This document shows positions 23,753 to 30,999 of a DNA stretch of 64,000 bases, piece by piece. Source of the DNA: an uncultured Dehalococcoidia bacterium. GTDB lineage: Bacteria; Chloroflexota; Dehalococcoidia; Bin125. The stretch is from assembly GCA_958295515.1 (NCBI GenBank), contig CATQGW010000003.1:124001-188000 (forward strand), written 5' to 3'. The notes below the pieces were generated by a model. It was not told the origin of the DNA and ran no database searches. It was given only the letters and a program-made list of their open reading frames with translations. A program made the translations under genes and the position numbers. Numbering within the stretch: position 1 is the stretch's first letter; the number at the start of each line of letters is the position of its first letter.

Positions 23753-24730
23753 TTAGGTGGGGTTGTTTGCTGGGCGGCGTTGGCGGATGGGGAAGGGGCG
23801 GCGGGGGGAGATGATGGTGCCGAGGGCGACCAGCGCTACGGCGGCGCCCAGCTCCCAGCCGACCGACTCGCCGAAGGCGAGCCAGCCGAAGATGACGCCG
23901 AAGATGGGGATCGTCATCTGGGTCGCCAGGATCCGCGAGGGCAGGTAGCGCTGGAGCAGCTGGGAGTTGAGGGTGAGGCCGAGTCCGTACATCAGATAGC
24001 CCTGGTAGACGAGCGCGATCAGGAGTTCCCAATGGAACACCCAGGAGTTTGTTTCGATCAGCAGCGCGGCCGCGACAAAGAACGGGGTGGCGACGAGGGT
24101 TTCCCAGAAGACGATCTCGACGGGGTCGGTGCGCTGCGCCATGCGGGCCACGGCGATCTGACGGATCGCGATGGTGAGGGAGGCGACGATCATCAGGAGG
24201 TCGCCGGTGAGCGTCTCGCCTTCGCCGGAGAAGTGCTGGGAGAACAGCACGATCAGACCGACATAGGTGATGATCATGCCCAAGACGCTGCGCGGGGTGA
24301 AGCGGTCGCCGGGGATGAAGAAGTGGGCGAGGGTCATGGCGAAGATGGGGTTGCTGCCGAGCAGCACGGAGGCGTGGCCCACGCTGGTGAGGTGATGTCC
24401 GTAGTAGCTCGCGGCGGCATGCCCGGCGAAGAGCAGTCCGAGCGGCAGCAGCAGCAGGGCCTCGCGGCGGGTTGGGCGCACGGGCGAGCCGGCGATCACG
24501 CCGGCGACGAGAATTGTCGCCCAGGCGATGATCAGGCGCAGCATCGCCAGGCGCATCGGGTGGGCGTGCTCGAGGCTCAGCTTGACCGCGACCGGGTTGC
24601 CGCCCCAGAGCGCGGCCAGTCCCCACGAGAGCAGCTCGGCGCGAGCGGTCGGCTCGGTCCAGACGCCAGGCTCGCTGCCGTCCGGGGGCGTGCCTTCTCC
24701 CGCGGGTTGTTCCAGATCCTGCTGCGCCAT
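23753..24730 (-). CDS. EamA/DMT family transporter, divergent member 4
   Basis: A 325-residue, ten-helix DMT transporter clearly related to, but well separated from, the three tandem paralogues. Helix 1 has LAALWGGNPVAVKLSLEHAHPMRLAMLRL and the second repeat ends MTIPIFGVIFGWLAFGESVGWELGAAVALVALG. A hydrophilic N-terminus (about 30 residues, MAQQDLEQPAGEGTPPDGSEP) is longer than in the others. Start ATG 24730. It probably represents the older founder from which a transporter cluster grew, or an independent acquisition. Substrate unknown. Confidence 0.92.
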   Translation of the reverse strand: MAQQDLEQPAGEGTPPDGSEPGVWTEPTARAELLSWGLAALWGGNPVAVKLSLEHAHPMRLAMLRLIIAWATILVAGVIAGSPVRPTRREALLLLPLGLLFAGHAAASYYGHHLTSVGHASVLLGSNPIFAMTLAHFFIPGDRFTPRSVLGMIITYVGLIVLFSQHFSGEGETLTGDLLMIVASLTIAIRQIAVARMAQRTDPVEIVFWETLVATPFFVAAALLIETNSWVFHWELLIALVYQGYLMYGLGLTLNSQLLQRYLPSRILATQMTIPIFGVIFGWLAFGESVGWELGAAVALVALGTIISPRRPFPIRQRRPANNPT

Positions 24731-24778
24731 CGCTGCGTACTTTACCGCGTGCCGGCTGAGCTCCCTCCCGATAGGGGG

Positions 24779-25855
24779 CTAGGCGAGCGGCCAGGCGCGG
24801 ACGGCGGTGATGGCGGCGAGGTTGGTGCGGATTTGGGTCCAGGTGTCGCCGTGGTCGGGGCTGGCGTAGAGTTGGCCGCCGCTGGTGCCGAGGTAGAGGC
24901 CGAGCGGGTTTCGTCCGTCCTGGCCGAGCGCCTGGCGATAGACGCTCTGGTGGAAGTCGCGCTGGGGAAGGCCGTGGCGGAGGTCTTGCCAGGTCTGGCC
25001 GGCGTCGCGGGTGCGCCAGACGGCGAGCGCGCCGCCGCGCGGCATGCGCGACTGGTCGAAGTCGAGCGGGACGAACCAGGCGGCGTCGGGGTCGTGGGGG
25101 TCGATTGCGGTGGCGAAGCCGAACTCGCCGGAGAGGTTTTGGCCGACATCGATCCAGGTGCGGCCGTCGTCGTCGGAGCGGTATTGGCCGAAGTGGTTTT
25201 GCTGCCAGAGGCGTCCGCGTTGGGTGGGGTGGGCGAAGAGGGAGTGGATGCAGTGGCCGGCGGGTTCTGCGCCGCCCTGGGGCATGACGTCGCAGCGGAC
25301 GCCGTTGTTGCGCGGCTCCCAGCTGCGGCCGCCGTCTTCGGTGACGTAGACGCCGGTGGAGGAGCCGCCGATCACGATGCGGTTGGGGTCCTGCGGGTCG
25401 GGGCTGATGTGGTGGAACATGAGGCCGGCCTGGCCGGCCATCCAGAGGCTTTTGGTGGGGTGGTTGTCGAGGGTGCGGCAGAATTCCCAGGTTTGGCCGT
25501 CGTCGCGGCTGGTGAAGAGGGCGGCGGGCAGGGTTCCGGCGTGGAGGGTCCCGGCTTCGGCGCCGGGGGCGATGGTCCAGACGGCCTCGACGGACTGTTC
25601 GCTGTCTTCGGGGAAGGCGGGGGTGGAGGCTTCGCGCCAGGTGTGGCCGCCGTCGTCGGAGCGGTGCAGGCGGGGTCCCCACTGCCAGCTGTTGGCGGCG
25701 ACCCAGATGGCGTCGGTGTGGGGGTCGTGGACGGCGTAGTCGACGATCCAGCCGCCGAAGGCGAGGGGCTGCCAGTGCCAGCGGCGGCGGTTTTCGCTGC
25801 TGCGCCCGACGAGTAGTCCTTTGCGGGTGGCGACGAGGAGTCCGGTTTCGTTCAT
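24779..25855 (-). CDS. Asp-box (BNR/sialidase-like) beta-propeller protein
   Basis: A 358-residue propeller with six Asp-box turns (S/T-x-D-x-G-x-T/S-W): RSDDGGHTW, TSRDDGQTW, VTEDGGRSW, RSDDDGRTW, RTRDAGQTW and ASPDHGDTW. Asp-boxes mark sialidases and YCF48/sortilin-type propellers. No signal peptide is visible and the sialidase Arg triad is not obvious, so it is likely a cytoplasmic binding propeller rather than a sialidase. ATG 25855 (MNETGLLVATRKGLLVG). It follows the MoaD-like gene on the same strand by 57 bp, a pairing I have seen described for bacterial ubiquitin-like proteins; its function there is unknown. Confidence 0.85.
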   Translation of the reverse strand: MNETGLLVATRKGLLVGRSSENRRRWHWQPLAFGGWIVDYAVHDPHTDAIWVAANSWQWGPRLHRSDDGGHTWREASTPAFPEDSEQSVEAVWTIAPGAEAGTLHAGTLPAALFTSRDDGQTWEFCRTLDNHPTKSLWMAGQAGLMFHHISPDPQDPNRIVIGGSSTGVYVTEDGGRSWEPRNNGVRCDVMPQGGAEPAGHCIHSLFAHPTQRGRLWQQNHFGQYRSDDDGRTWIDVGQNLSGEFGFATAIDPHDPDAAWFVPLDFDQSRMPRGGALAVWRTRDAGQTWQDLRHGLPQRDFHQSVYRQALGQDGRNPLGLYLGTSGGQLYASPDHGDTWTQIRTNLAAITAVRAWPLA

Positions 25856-25912
25856 GGTTGTGTCCTTAGATGGTTGGGTGATTGGGGTTGGTCATTCCCT
25901 CGCGTACTTCCG

Positions 25913-26224
25913 TCATTCCCGCTCGGGGGCGGGGATGGCGGCGTGGGCACCGCCGGAGACGGCGGGGAGGATGTGTAGTTGGTCGCCCTCGTGGAGGGGG
26001 TCGGAGAGTTCGATGCGGTCGCGGATTTGGGTGTCGTTGATGAAGATGTTGACGTGTTGTCGGACGCGGCGTTGGTCGTCGAGGATGAAGCGTTCGAGTT
26101 GGGGGTAGTGTGCGGCGACGGCGCGGACGGCTTGCCGGGCGGTGGCGGCGCTGGCGGTGCAGGAGGCGGGTAGGCGTGCCTGCGATTGCAGGGCGCGGGC
26201 GAAGCGGACTTCGACCTCGGGCAT
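25913..26224 (-). CDS. MoaD/ThiS-like ubiquitin-fold protein with extra C-terminal tail
   Basis: A 103-residue beta-grasp protein: MPEVEVRFARAL opening, VRAVAAHYPQLERFILDDQRRVRQHVNIFINDTQI core, then LHEGDQLHILPAVSGG. Proteins of this family normally end at Gly-Gly, which is adenylated or thiocarboxylated for sulfur transfer or conjugation. Here ten more residues (AHAAIPAPERE type) follow before the stop. The stop lies in a CGTCATTCCCGC sequence resembling a family A repeat, so the tail probably arose by repeat insertion, or must be cut off before use. Probably co-transcribed with the Asp-box propeller downstream. Confidence 0.85.
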   Translation of the reverse strand: MPEVEVRFARALQSQARLPASCTASAATARQAVRAVAAHYPQLERFILDDQRRVRQHVNIFINDTQIRDRIELSDPLHEGDQLHILPAVSGGAHAAIPAPERE

Positions 26225-26346
26225 GGATCGCTCCAGCGCGCGGCTCGGACGGAGGCGCGTACACGATTTCACTGTAAGCAGCGCGGGCGGGGTGGAGCGC
26301 TCTAGCGTGTGCATCACTGGGGACCGACTGGGGAAAGGTGTGGACG

Positions 26347-26736
26347 ATGCTGCATGTGGAGGCGCTGGATCACATTGTGCTGGCGGTGGCCGATGTGGAG
26401 CGTTCGCTGGCCTGGTACTGCGAGGAGCTGGGACTGGCGCCGGTGCGGTTGGAGGAGTGGCGGGCGGGGGCTGCGCCGTTCCCCTCGCTGCGCATTTCGG
26501 CGGGTGCGATCATCGATCTGATCGAGCGCGGCGAGGACGCGGCGGCGGGGCGGAACCTGGATCATTTCTGTCTGGTGGTGTCGGCGGCGGACCTGGAGTA
26601 CGTGCGCGGCTCGGGGCGATTTGAGATTGTGCGTGATCCGGAGTTTGCGCTCTACGGCGCGCGCGGTCTGGCGGACGGGCTGTATGTGCGCGATCCGGAC
26701 GGCAACGAGGTGGAGCTGCGGGCTTATTCGTCGTAG
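26347..26736 (+). CDS. VOC/glyoxalase superfamily metalloprotein
   Basis: A 129-residue vicinal-oxygen-chelate protein with two beta-alpha-beta-beta-beta modules. Metal-binding positions are visible as His in ALDHIVLAVADVERSLAWYCEELG, His in NLDHFCLVV, and Glu in DPDGNEVELRAYS. Known members are glyoxalase, extradiol dioxygenase and fosfomycin resistance proteins; this short form cannot be assigned more precisely. ATG 26347 sits after GGGAAAGG; a GTG nine bases upstream is an alternative. Divergent from the MoaD-like gene. Confidence 0.88.
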   Translation: MLHVEALDHIVLAVADVERSLAWYCEELGLAPVRLEEWRAGAAPFPSLRISAGAIIDLIERGEDAAAGRNLDHFCLVVSAADLEYVRGSGRFEIVRDPEFALYGARGLADGLYVRDPDGNEVELRAYSS

Positions 26737-26849
26737 GCGCGTGGCGTTGGTGCTCAGCAGGCGTGCCGGCGGCACGCGCTGGAGGCGGCAAGGCTAGGAT
26801 TCCTGTAGAGGATGTCCATCGGTCGGAGCGGTTTGAAGGAGGCGACAGC

Positions 26850-27311
26850 ATGGCAGGGCACAACGCGGAGGCGAAGGTTGCGGAGTTGGGGTTGGAGCTG
26901 ACGACGAATCCGCCGATGGCGAACTACGTGCCGGCGGTGCGGACGGGCAACCTGGTCTTTCTGTCGGGCCACGGTCCGTTTCAGGACGGCAAGCTGATTC
27001 GGGGGAAGCTGGGCGCGGATTTGGATGTGGAGGCGGGTCGGGAGGCGGCGCGGGCGGTGATGGTGCAGCTGTTGGCGTCGCTGCGGGCGGAGTTGGGTTC
27101 GCTGGACGCGGTTGCGCGGGTGGTGAAGCTGTTGTGCATGGTGAACTGCACGCCGGAGTTCGGGGAGCATCCGGCGGTGGCGAACGGGGCGTCGGATCTG
27201 TTGGTGGAGGTGTTCGGGGATGCGGGTCGTCATGCGCGTTCGGCGGTGGGGATGCAGTCGCTGCCGGCGGGGATGGCGGTGGAGATTGAGATGATTGTGG
27301 AGGTGGAGTAG
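26850..27311 (+). CDS. RidA/YjgF family enamine/imine deaminase-like protein
   Basis: A 153-residue RidA-fold protein (trimeric in known members), hydrolysing reactive enamine/imine intermediates in the best-studied cases. Family features are the N-terminal ANYVPAVRTGNLVFLSGHGPF, the DLDVEAGREAARAVMVQLLASLRAELGSLD helix and the C-terminal MAVEIEMIVEVE. The Arg that binds the carboxylate in canonical RidA (usually in the R-x-x-V motif) falls in HARSAVGMQSLPAGM. The start is fixed by GAAGGAGG at 26836-26842. It stands alone, with a family B repeat 30 bp after the stop. Confidence 0.9.
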   Translation: MAGHNAEAKVAELGLELTTNPPMANYVPAVRTGNLVFLSGHGPFQDGKLIRGKLGADLDVEAGREAARAVMVQLLASLRAELGSLDAVARVVKLLCMVNCTPEFGEHPAVANGASDLLVEVFGDAGRHARSAVGMQSLPAGMAVEIEMIVEVE

Positions 27312-27341
27312 GGGGGCGCGTGGGCTGGGTGCTGGTGGCGG

Positions 27342-27373
27342 CGAGATACCCGCGGCAAGCGCGGGTATGACGG
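27342..27373 (+). repeat. Family B palindromic repeat, copy 8
   Basis: Consensus CGAGATACCCGCG-GCAAG-CGCGGGTATGACGG. It is the last full copy in the window; degenerate half-copies follow to about 27420. Confidence 0.85.
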
Positions 27374-27508
27374 AAGTGGCGGGCGCGGGCGTGACGGAAG
27401 AGGGGGCGGGAGTGGCGGAAGTGAGGGCGCAGGGTTGCCTCTTCGGTCTTCGGCGTCCCTTCGCTGGGCGGGGGGTAGACTGTGGGCGAAAGGTTGAGGA
27501 GGGTTCTG

Positions 27509-28501
27509 ATGCGACTTGGGGTGCTGGCGGGATTTTCGGGGGACTGGCGAGAGACGCTGGAGAAGGTGCGGATTGCGGATGAGTTGGGGTATGAGCTGGT
27601 CTCGACGGGGGAGGCGTGGGGTCCCTCGGTGCTGCCGTGGTTGACGGTGATCGCGGCGAACACCGAGAAGATCCAGATTGGGACGGGGATTCTGAACTGC
27701 TACTCGCGCTCGCCGGCGGTGATTGCGCAGGAGTTTGCAACGCTGGAGATGATCTCCGGCGGGCGGATGGTCTGCGGGCTGGGCTCGTCGGGGCATCTGG
27801 TGATCGAGGGGTTCCACGGGGTGAAGTTCGACCGTCCGCTGCGGCGGCTGCGGGAGTACACGGAGATCATCAAGATGCTGCTCTCCGGGCAGCGGTTGCA
27901 GTACGAGGGCGAGATTTACACGCTGCAGCGCGGCTTCCGGGTCGACTACGAGGCGCAGCGCGCGGATGTGCCGGTGTACATCGCGGCGATCACGCCGCGC
28001 TCGATTCAGCAGACGGGGGAGATTGCGGACGGGATTTACCCGATTCACTGGCCGAAGCGTGCGTTCCAGGGGCTGCGGCATCAGCTGTCGGGCGCGTCGC
28101 GGGATGCGGGGCGTCCGGAAGATTCGGTGACGATTGCGCCGTTCACGAATGTCTACGTGCTGGGCGAAGGGGACGACGAGGAGACCTGGCGTCACGCGCG
28201 GCAGCCGCTGTTCCACTACACGAACCGGATGGGGGAGTTCTACTGGCAGATGCTTTCGCGGTCGGGCTTTGAGTCGGAGATTGCGGAGTCGCGGGCGGCC
28301 TGGTCCGAGCGGGACTCGGAGGGGGCGCTGATGGCGTTCTCGGAGCAGATGGTGCGGGAGATTCAGGTGATCGGCCCGCTTGGAGCGGTGCAGGAGCAGC
28401 TGCAGGAGCGCGCGGCGGCGGGGGCGGAGCTGCAGATGGTGCCGATGCCGTCGGGCTCGGTGAGCGAGGTCGGGGCGCGGCTGGAAGCGTATCTGGGCTG
28501 A
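27509..28501 (+). CDS. LLM-class flavin-dependent oxidoreductase 1
   Basis: A 330-residue luciferase-like monooxygenase/F420- or FMN-dependent oxidoreductase (TIM barrel). Typical signatures are MRLGVLAGFSGDWRETLEKVRIADELGYELVSTGEAWG, KIQIGTGILNCYSRSPAVIAQEFATLEMISGGRMVCGLGSSG and VYIAAITPRSIQQTGEIADG. The start is set by GAGGAGGG before ATG 27509. Four bp separate it from the Rdx-family gene, implying co-transcription, which may link this oxidoreductase to a thiol/selenol redox step. Substrate unknown. Confidence 0.92.
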   Translation: MRLGVLAGFSGDWRETLEKVRIADELGYELVSTGEAWGPSVLPWLTVIAANTEKIQIGTGILNCYSRSPAVIAQEFATLEMISGGRMVCGLGSSGHLVIEGFHGVKFDRPLRRLREYTEIIKMLLSGQRLQYEGEIYTLQRGFRVDYEAQRADVPVYIAAITPRSIQQTGEIADGIYPIHWPKRAFQGLRHQLSGASRDAGRPEDSVTIAPFTNVYVLGEGDDEETWRHARQPLFHYTNRMGEFYWQMLSRSGFESEIAESRAAWSERDSEGALMAFSEQMVREIQVIGPLGAVQEQLQERAAAGAELQMVPMPSGSVSEVGARLEAYLG

Positions 28502-28505
28502 GCCG

Positions 28506-28757
28506 ATGTCCGACGCGCAGCTGCAACTTGAGGTGGAATATTGCGCCGACTGCGGCTACTGGCCGCGCACGAGCTGGATGCTGGGGGAGATCCTGACGGA
28601 GATTCAGCATCTGGTCGGCGAGGTGAGGCTGGTGCCGGGCACGCGCGGGGTGTTCGAGTGGAGCGTGAACGGCCAGCTGGTGTTCAGCAAGGCGGCGATG
28701 GGGCGGTTCCCGGAGTTGGATGAACTGAAAGAGATCGTCTACGCCTACCTGGATTAG
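28506..28757 (+). CDS. Rdx-family (SelW/SelT/SelH-like) thioredoxin-fold protein, Cys form
   Basis: An 83-residue protein with the Rdx fold. The redox motif is C13-A-D-C16 in VEYCADCGYW, where SelW-type selenoproteins carry Cys-x-x-Sec. The C-terminal half (VPGTRGVFEWSVNGQLVFSKAAMGRFPELDELKEIV) matches the family's beta-hairpin plus helix. The gene uses ordinary Cys rather than UGA. It is coupled to the LLM oxidoreductase and lies 1.7 kb upstream of a UGA-containing selenoprotein gene, so a selenium/thiol redox theme is plausible for this stretch. Exact function is unknown in all bacteria. Confidence 0.85.
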   Translation: MSDAQLQLEVEYCADCGYWPRTSWMLGEILTEIQHLVGEVRLVPGTRGVFEWSVNGQLVFSKAAMGRFPELDELKEIVYAYLD

Positions 28758-28765
28758 AGTCTGAT

Positions 28766-30385
28766 ATGGGCAACGTAGGGCGGTGGCGCGGATTGGCGAT
28801 GCCTTTGCCTAGAGTGGTCGCGTTCGTTGTCATTGCGGCGCTGCTTGCGCTGGTTGTGGGATCGTCGGCTGCGCGCGGGGCCGGACCGACAGCGGCTTGG
28901 TGCCATGACGGCGGCGGATGGCTCGGTTACGCGGAAGGGATTCCCGGCAGCGCAGCACGCGACCGGCTTACCGCATGCCTGCGCGCGAATGCCGGGCAGG
29001 GAGATATTGTCGCGATTGAGGGGAAACTTGTTCCCGGCGGGGCGCTGCTCGATCTGGGCGACGCGTCGTTGTATTGGGATATTCCAAGCGTGTTCGGAGT
29101 GACCGTGACGATCACGGCATACGATCACCGGATCGTGTTGCAAGACAGTTGTGAACGCACATTCGAAATGCGCAACGGGGCTGTTTCGATGATCGGTTTG
29201 GGCTTTCCATGCGTAGGAAAAGAACGCATCCGCGAAGATCCGCGAACGGTGATGGACGCCGATTTCACGATCTATGTTGTTGGTCGGCAATTCGTCGTTG
29301 ACGGAGCCGGCGGTTGGTACCACATCGTACGCGACCGCACAGGCTGGGACGAGGATACCACGCCGCGAGGCCAGATCGTGTTGCGCCCCGTGCCGGGCGG
29401 CGCTTGGGTTAGCACCAAGAGAAGCGATCCCGGACTGACCGGCGGCTCAATTTACGACATTAACGAGCCGCTTGCAGGTACCGGCAATGACTGGCAACAG
29501 TACCGAGCATACGATTGGGAGACTCGGCTCTGGGACGAGTTGTTTCCTCCGTCCTTCAACACTACCGCGCAATATCTGCTGCCGGACTGGGATGCTTATT
29601 GGGCTGAGGTCCGTCGTTGGCTCGATGCGATCATGGACGATCTGTTTCACGGCCGTGCTGCGCCAGTCGAGCTCGTCGTGCTTGATGTCCTGGGCTGGGA
29701 GGCCTACGCATCCGGGCGCGCCATCTTCATTTCATTCGCCAGCACCAATGTGATCCTTCATGAGCTCGCTCACATTGTCGCCGGCGAGAACGAAGGACAT
29801 GGCGGGCGGTTTGTCGCAACGCTGCTGATGTTCTGGGAGCGCTACGTGCCGGGCTTCGATACAGCTCGGGCAGTCGAGCTGGCACGGCGGTACTCGGTGG
29901 AGGTCGGCCGTCCGGTCGAAGTGGAACCTGTCTCAGACCGCACCCGCGCAGTGCGTGAGTTGTTGGCCAAGACCGCGCCGATTCTGCCGTCCGACGACAC
30001 AACGATTTCACCGAACGAGCTGCTTCATCGGATCGTGCTGGAAGTCGGTCGTACGTACGGATTGAGTCCTGAGACTATCGTCGCCACCTCGAGCACAGTG
30101 CCGATCTGTGAAGTCACGGAGCGCTATTCAGACGGCACCACGTACCAAAACACTTATTTGCCTCAGGCAACGTTCACGATCAATCCGGGAGGTGAGTGGA
30201 ACGGCCTTTCTCTCAGCAGTTACGGGGGCGGTGGCGAATCTGGAGTGTCCGTATCCGGAACGCCGACCGCTGCCGGCCGTGTGCGCGTGGAGGTCAGCAC
30301 GAAATGCCCCGGGGGCGAGGCTCAAGCAGATCGGCTCGTCGGATACTCGGAGGTCGTGGTCGTGGCTCCGGATTCTCAGCGCTGA
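28766..30385 (+). CDS. Secreted putative zinc metallopeptidase (HELAH...H)
   Basis: A 539-residue exported protein. The signal peptide is in residues 12-40 (MPLPRVVAFVVIAALLALVVGSSAARGA). A zinc site H332-E-L-A-H336-x8-H345 occurs in VILHELAHIVAGENEGHGGRF, resembling SprT/gluzincin-like short peptidase cores; Glu333 would be the base. The N-terminal ~280 residues have Cys pairs and strands but no recognised domain. The C-terminal ~120 residues (from about 430) are Gly/Thr-rich and end in beta-sandwich-like sequence. ATG 28766 is a plausible start; 28799 is an alternative. Composition is lower in GC than flanking genes, suggesting insertion between the Rdx and selenoprotein genes. Family not recognised. 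Confidence 0.65.
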   Translation: MGNVGRWRGLAMPLPRVVAFVVIAALLALVVGSSAARGAGPTAAWCHDGGGWLGYAEGIPGSAARDRLTACLRANAGQGDIVAIEGKLVPGGALLDLGDASLYWDIPSVFGVTVTITAYDHRIVLQDSCERTFEMRNGAVSMIGLGFPCVGKERIREDPRTVMDADFTIYVVGRQFVVDGAGGWYHIVRDRTGWDEDTTPRGQIVLRPVPGGAWVSTKRSDPGLTGGSIYDINEPLAGTGNDWQQYRAYDWETRLWDELFPPSFNTTAQYLLPDWDAYWAEVRRWLDAIMDDLFHGRAAPVELVVLDVLGWEAYASGRAIFISFASTNVILHELAHIVAGENEGHGGRFVATLLMFWERYVPGFDTARAVELARRYSVEVGRPVEVEPVSDRTRAVRELLAKTAPILPSDDTTISPNELLHRIVLEVGRTYGLSPETIVATSSTVPICEVTERYSDGTTYQNTYLPQATFTINPGGEWNGLSLSSYGGGGESGVSVSGTPTAAGRVRVEVSTKCPGGEAQADRLVGYSEVVVVAPDSQR

Positions 30386-30456
30386 GCCGCGGTGTTCCAC
30401 AGGAGTATTATCCTACAGCGGGCGTCCGATGACGCGGCGCGATTGGAGGCGGCGGA

Positions 30457-30999
30457 ATGTCTGAAGCGATCACTGTGCTCAGTCCGACTGCGCATGTGGC
30501 GGTGCGGGAGGCTTCGGCGGCGGCGCGGCCGTCGTCGTTGGCGGGGTTGCGTCCGGGGATTTTGGAGAATCGGAAGGCGAATGCGCGGACGCTGATGGAG
30601 GCGATGGTAGAGGGGCTGCGGGGGCGCGTGGAGCTCGGCGAGCTGACGGTGGGCAGCAAGCCGGTGGCGGGGCCGCCGGCCGAATCGACCGTGGCTTCCC
30701 TTCGGGAAGGGGCGGATTTCCTGCTGATTGGGTCGTGTGATTGAGGCTCCTGCACGACGTGGAGTGTCCACGCCGCGGTCCTCTTTGAAGAGCTGGGAAT
30801 TCCGACGGTGACGGTTGGTACGAGCGCGTTTACGGATCTGCTGCAGCTGGAGGCGGAACAGCGTGGGCTGGCGGATTTGGAGCGGGTGATTGTGCCGCAC
30901 CCGATTGGTGGGTTGAAGCCGGAGACGGTGCAGGGCAAAGTTGACGATGCGGTTGTTGATCAGCTGCTGTCTGCGCTGACGGGTGAGGGCGAGGGATGA
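30457..30999 (+). CDS. UGSC family selenoprotein (UGA at 30742-30744 read as selenocysteine)
   Basis: A 180-residue protein whose codon 96 is in-frame TGA. Both sides of it are coding: MSEAITVLSPTAHVAV upstream, and after the TGA GSCTTWSVHAAVLFEELGIP, TVGTSAFTDLLQLEAEQRG and so on to a TGA at 30997-30999. The local sequence GSCD-U-GSC is the signature of the UGSC family, in which U is selenocysteine or, in relatives, Cys. A 3-base-loop hairpin starts 13 bases after the UGA, suiting a bacterial SECIS. The N-terminal GLRPGILENRKANARTLMEAM also fits the family. Ribosome site GGAGGCGGA precedes the ATG. The family's biochemistry is unknown; Sec machinery (selA, selB, selC, selD) must lie elsewhere. 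Confidence 0.9.
30755..30775 (+). promoter_or_regulatory. Candidate bacterial SECIS hairpin inside the UGSC gene
   Basis: Perfect 6-bp stem CGTGGA / TCCACG (30758-30763, 30767-30772) with loop GTG (30764-30766), extended by two further C-G pairs (30755-30756 with 30774-30775) across one A-C mismatch. The distance from UGA to the loop is 19 bases. A guanine is first in the small loop, and the length fits the published bSECIS range (loop 16-37 bases after UGA). It encodes part of the reading frame, as expected for bacterial SECIS. Confidence 0.8.

Noticed and set aside
30457-30744. Reading the UGSC gene as a 95-residue protein or a pseudogene
   Set aside because: Coding continues past the TGA in frame, with a family motif and a SECIS-like hairpin directly after it.
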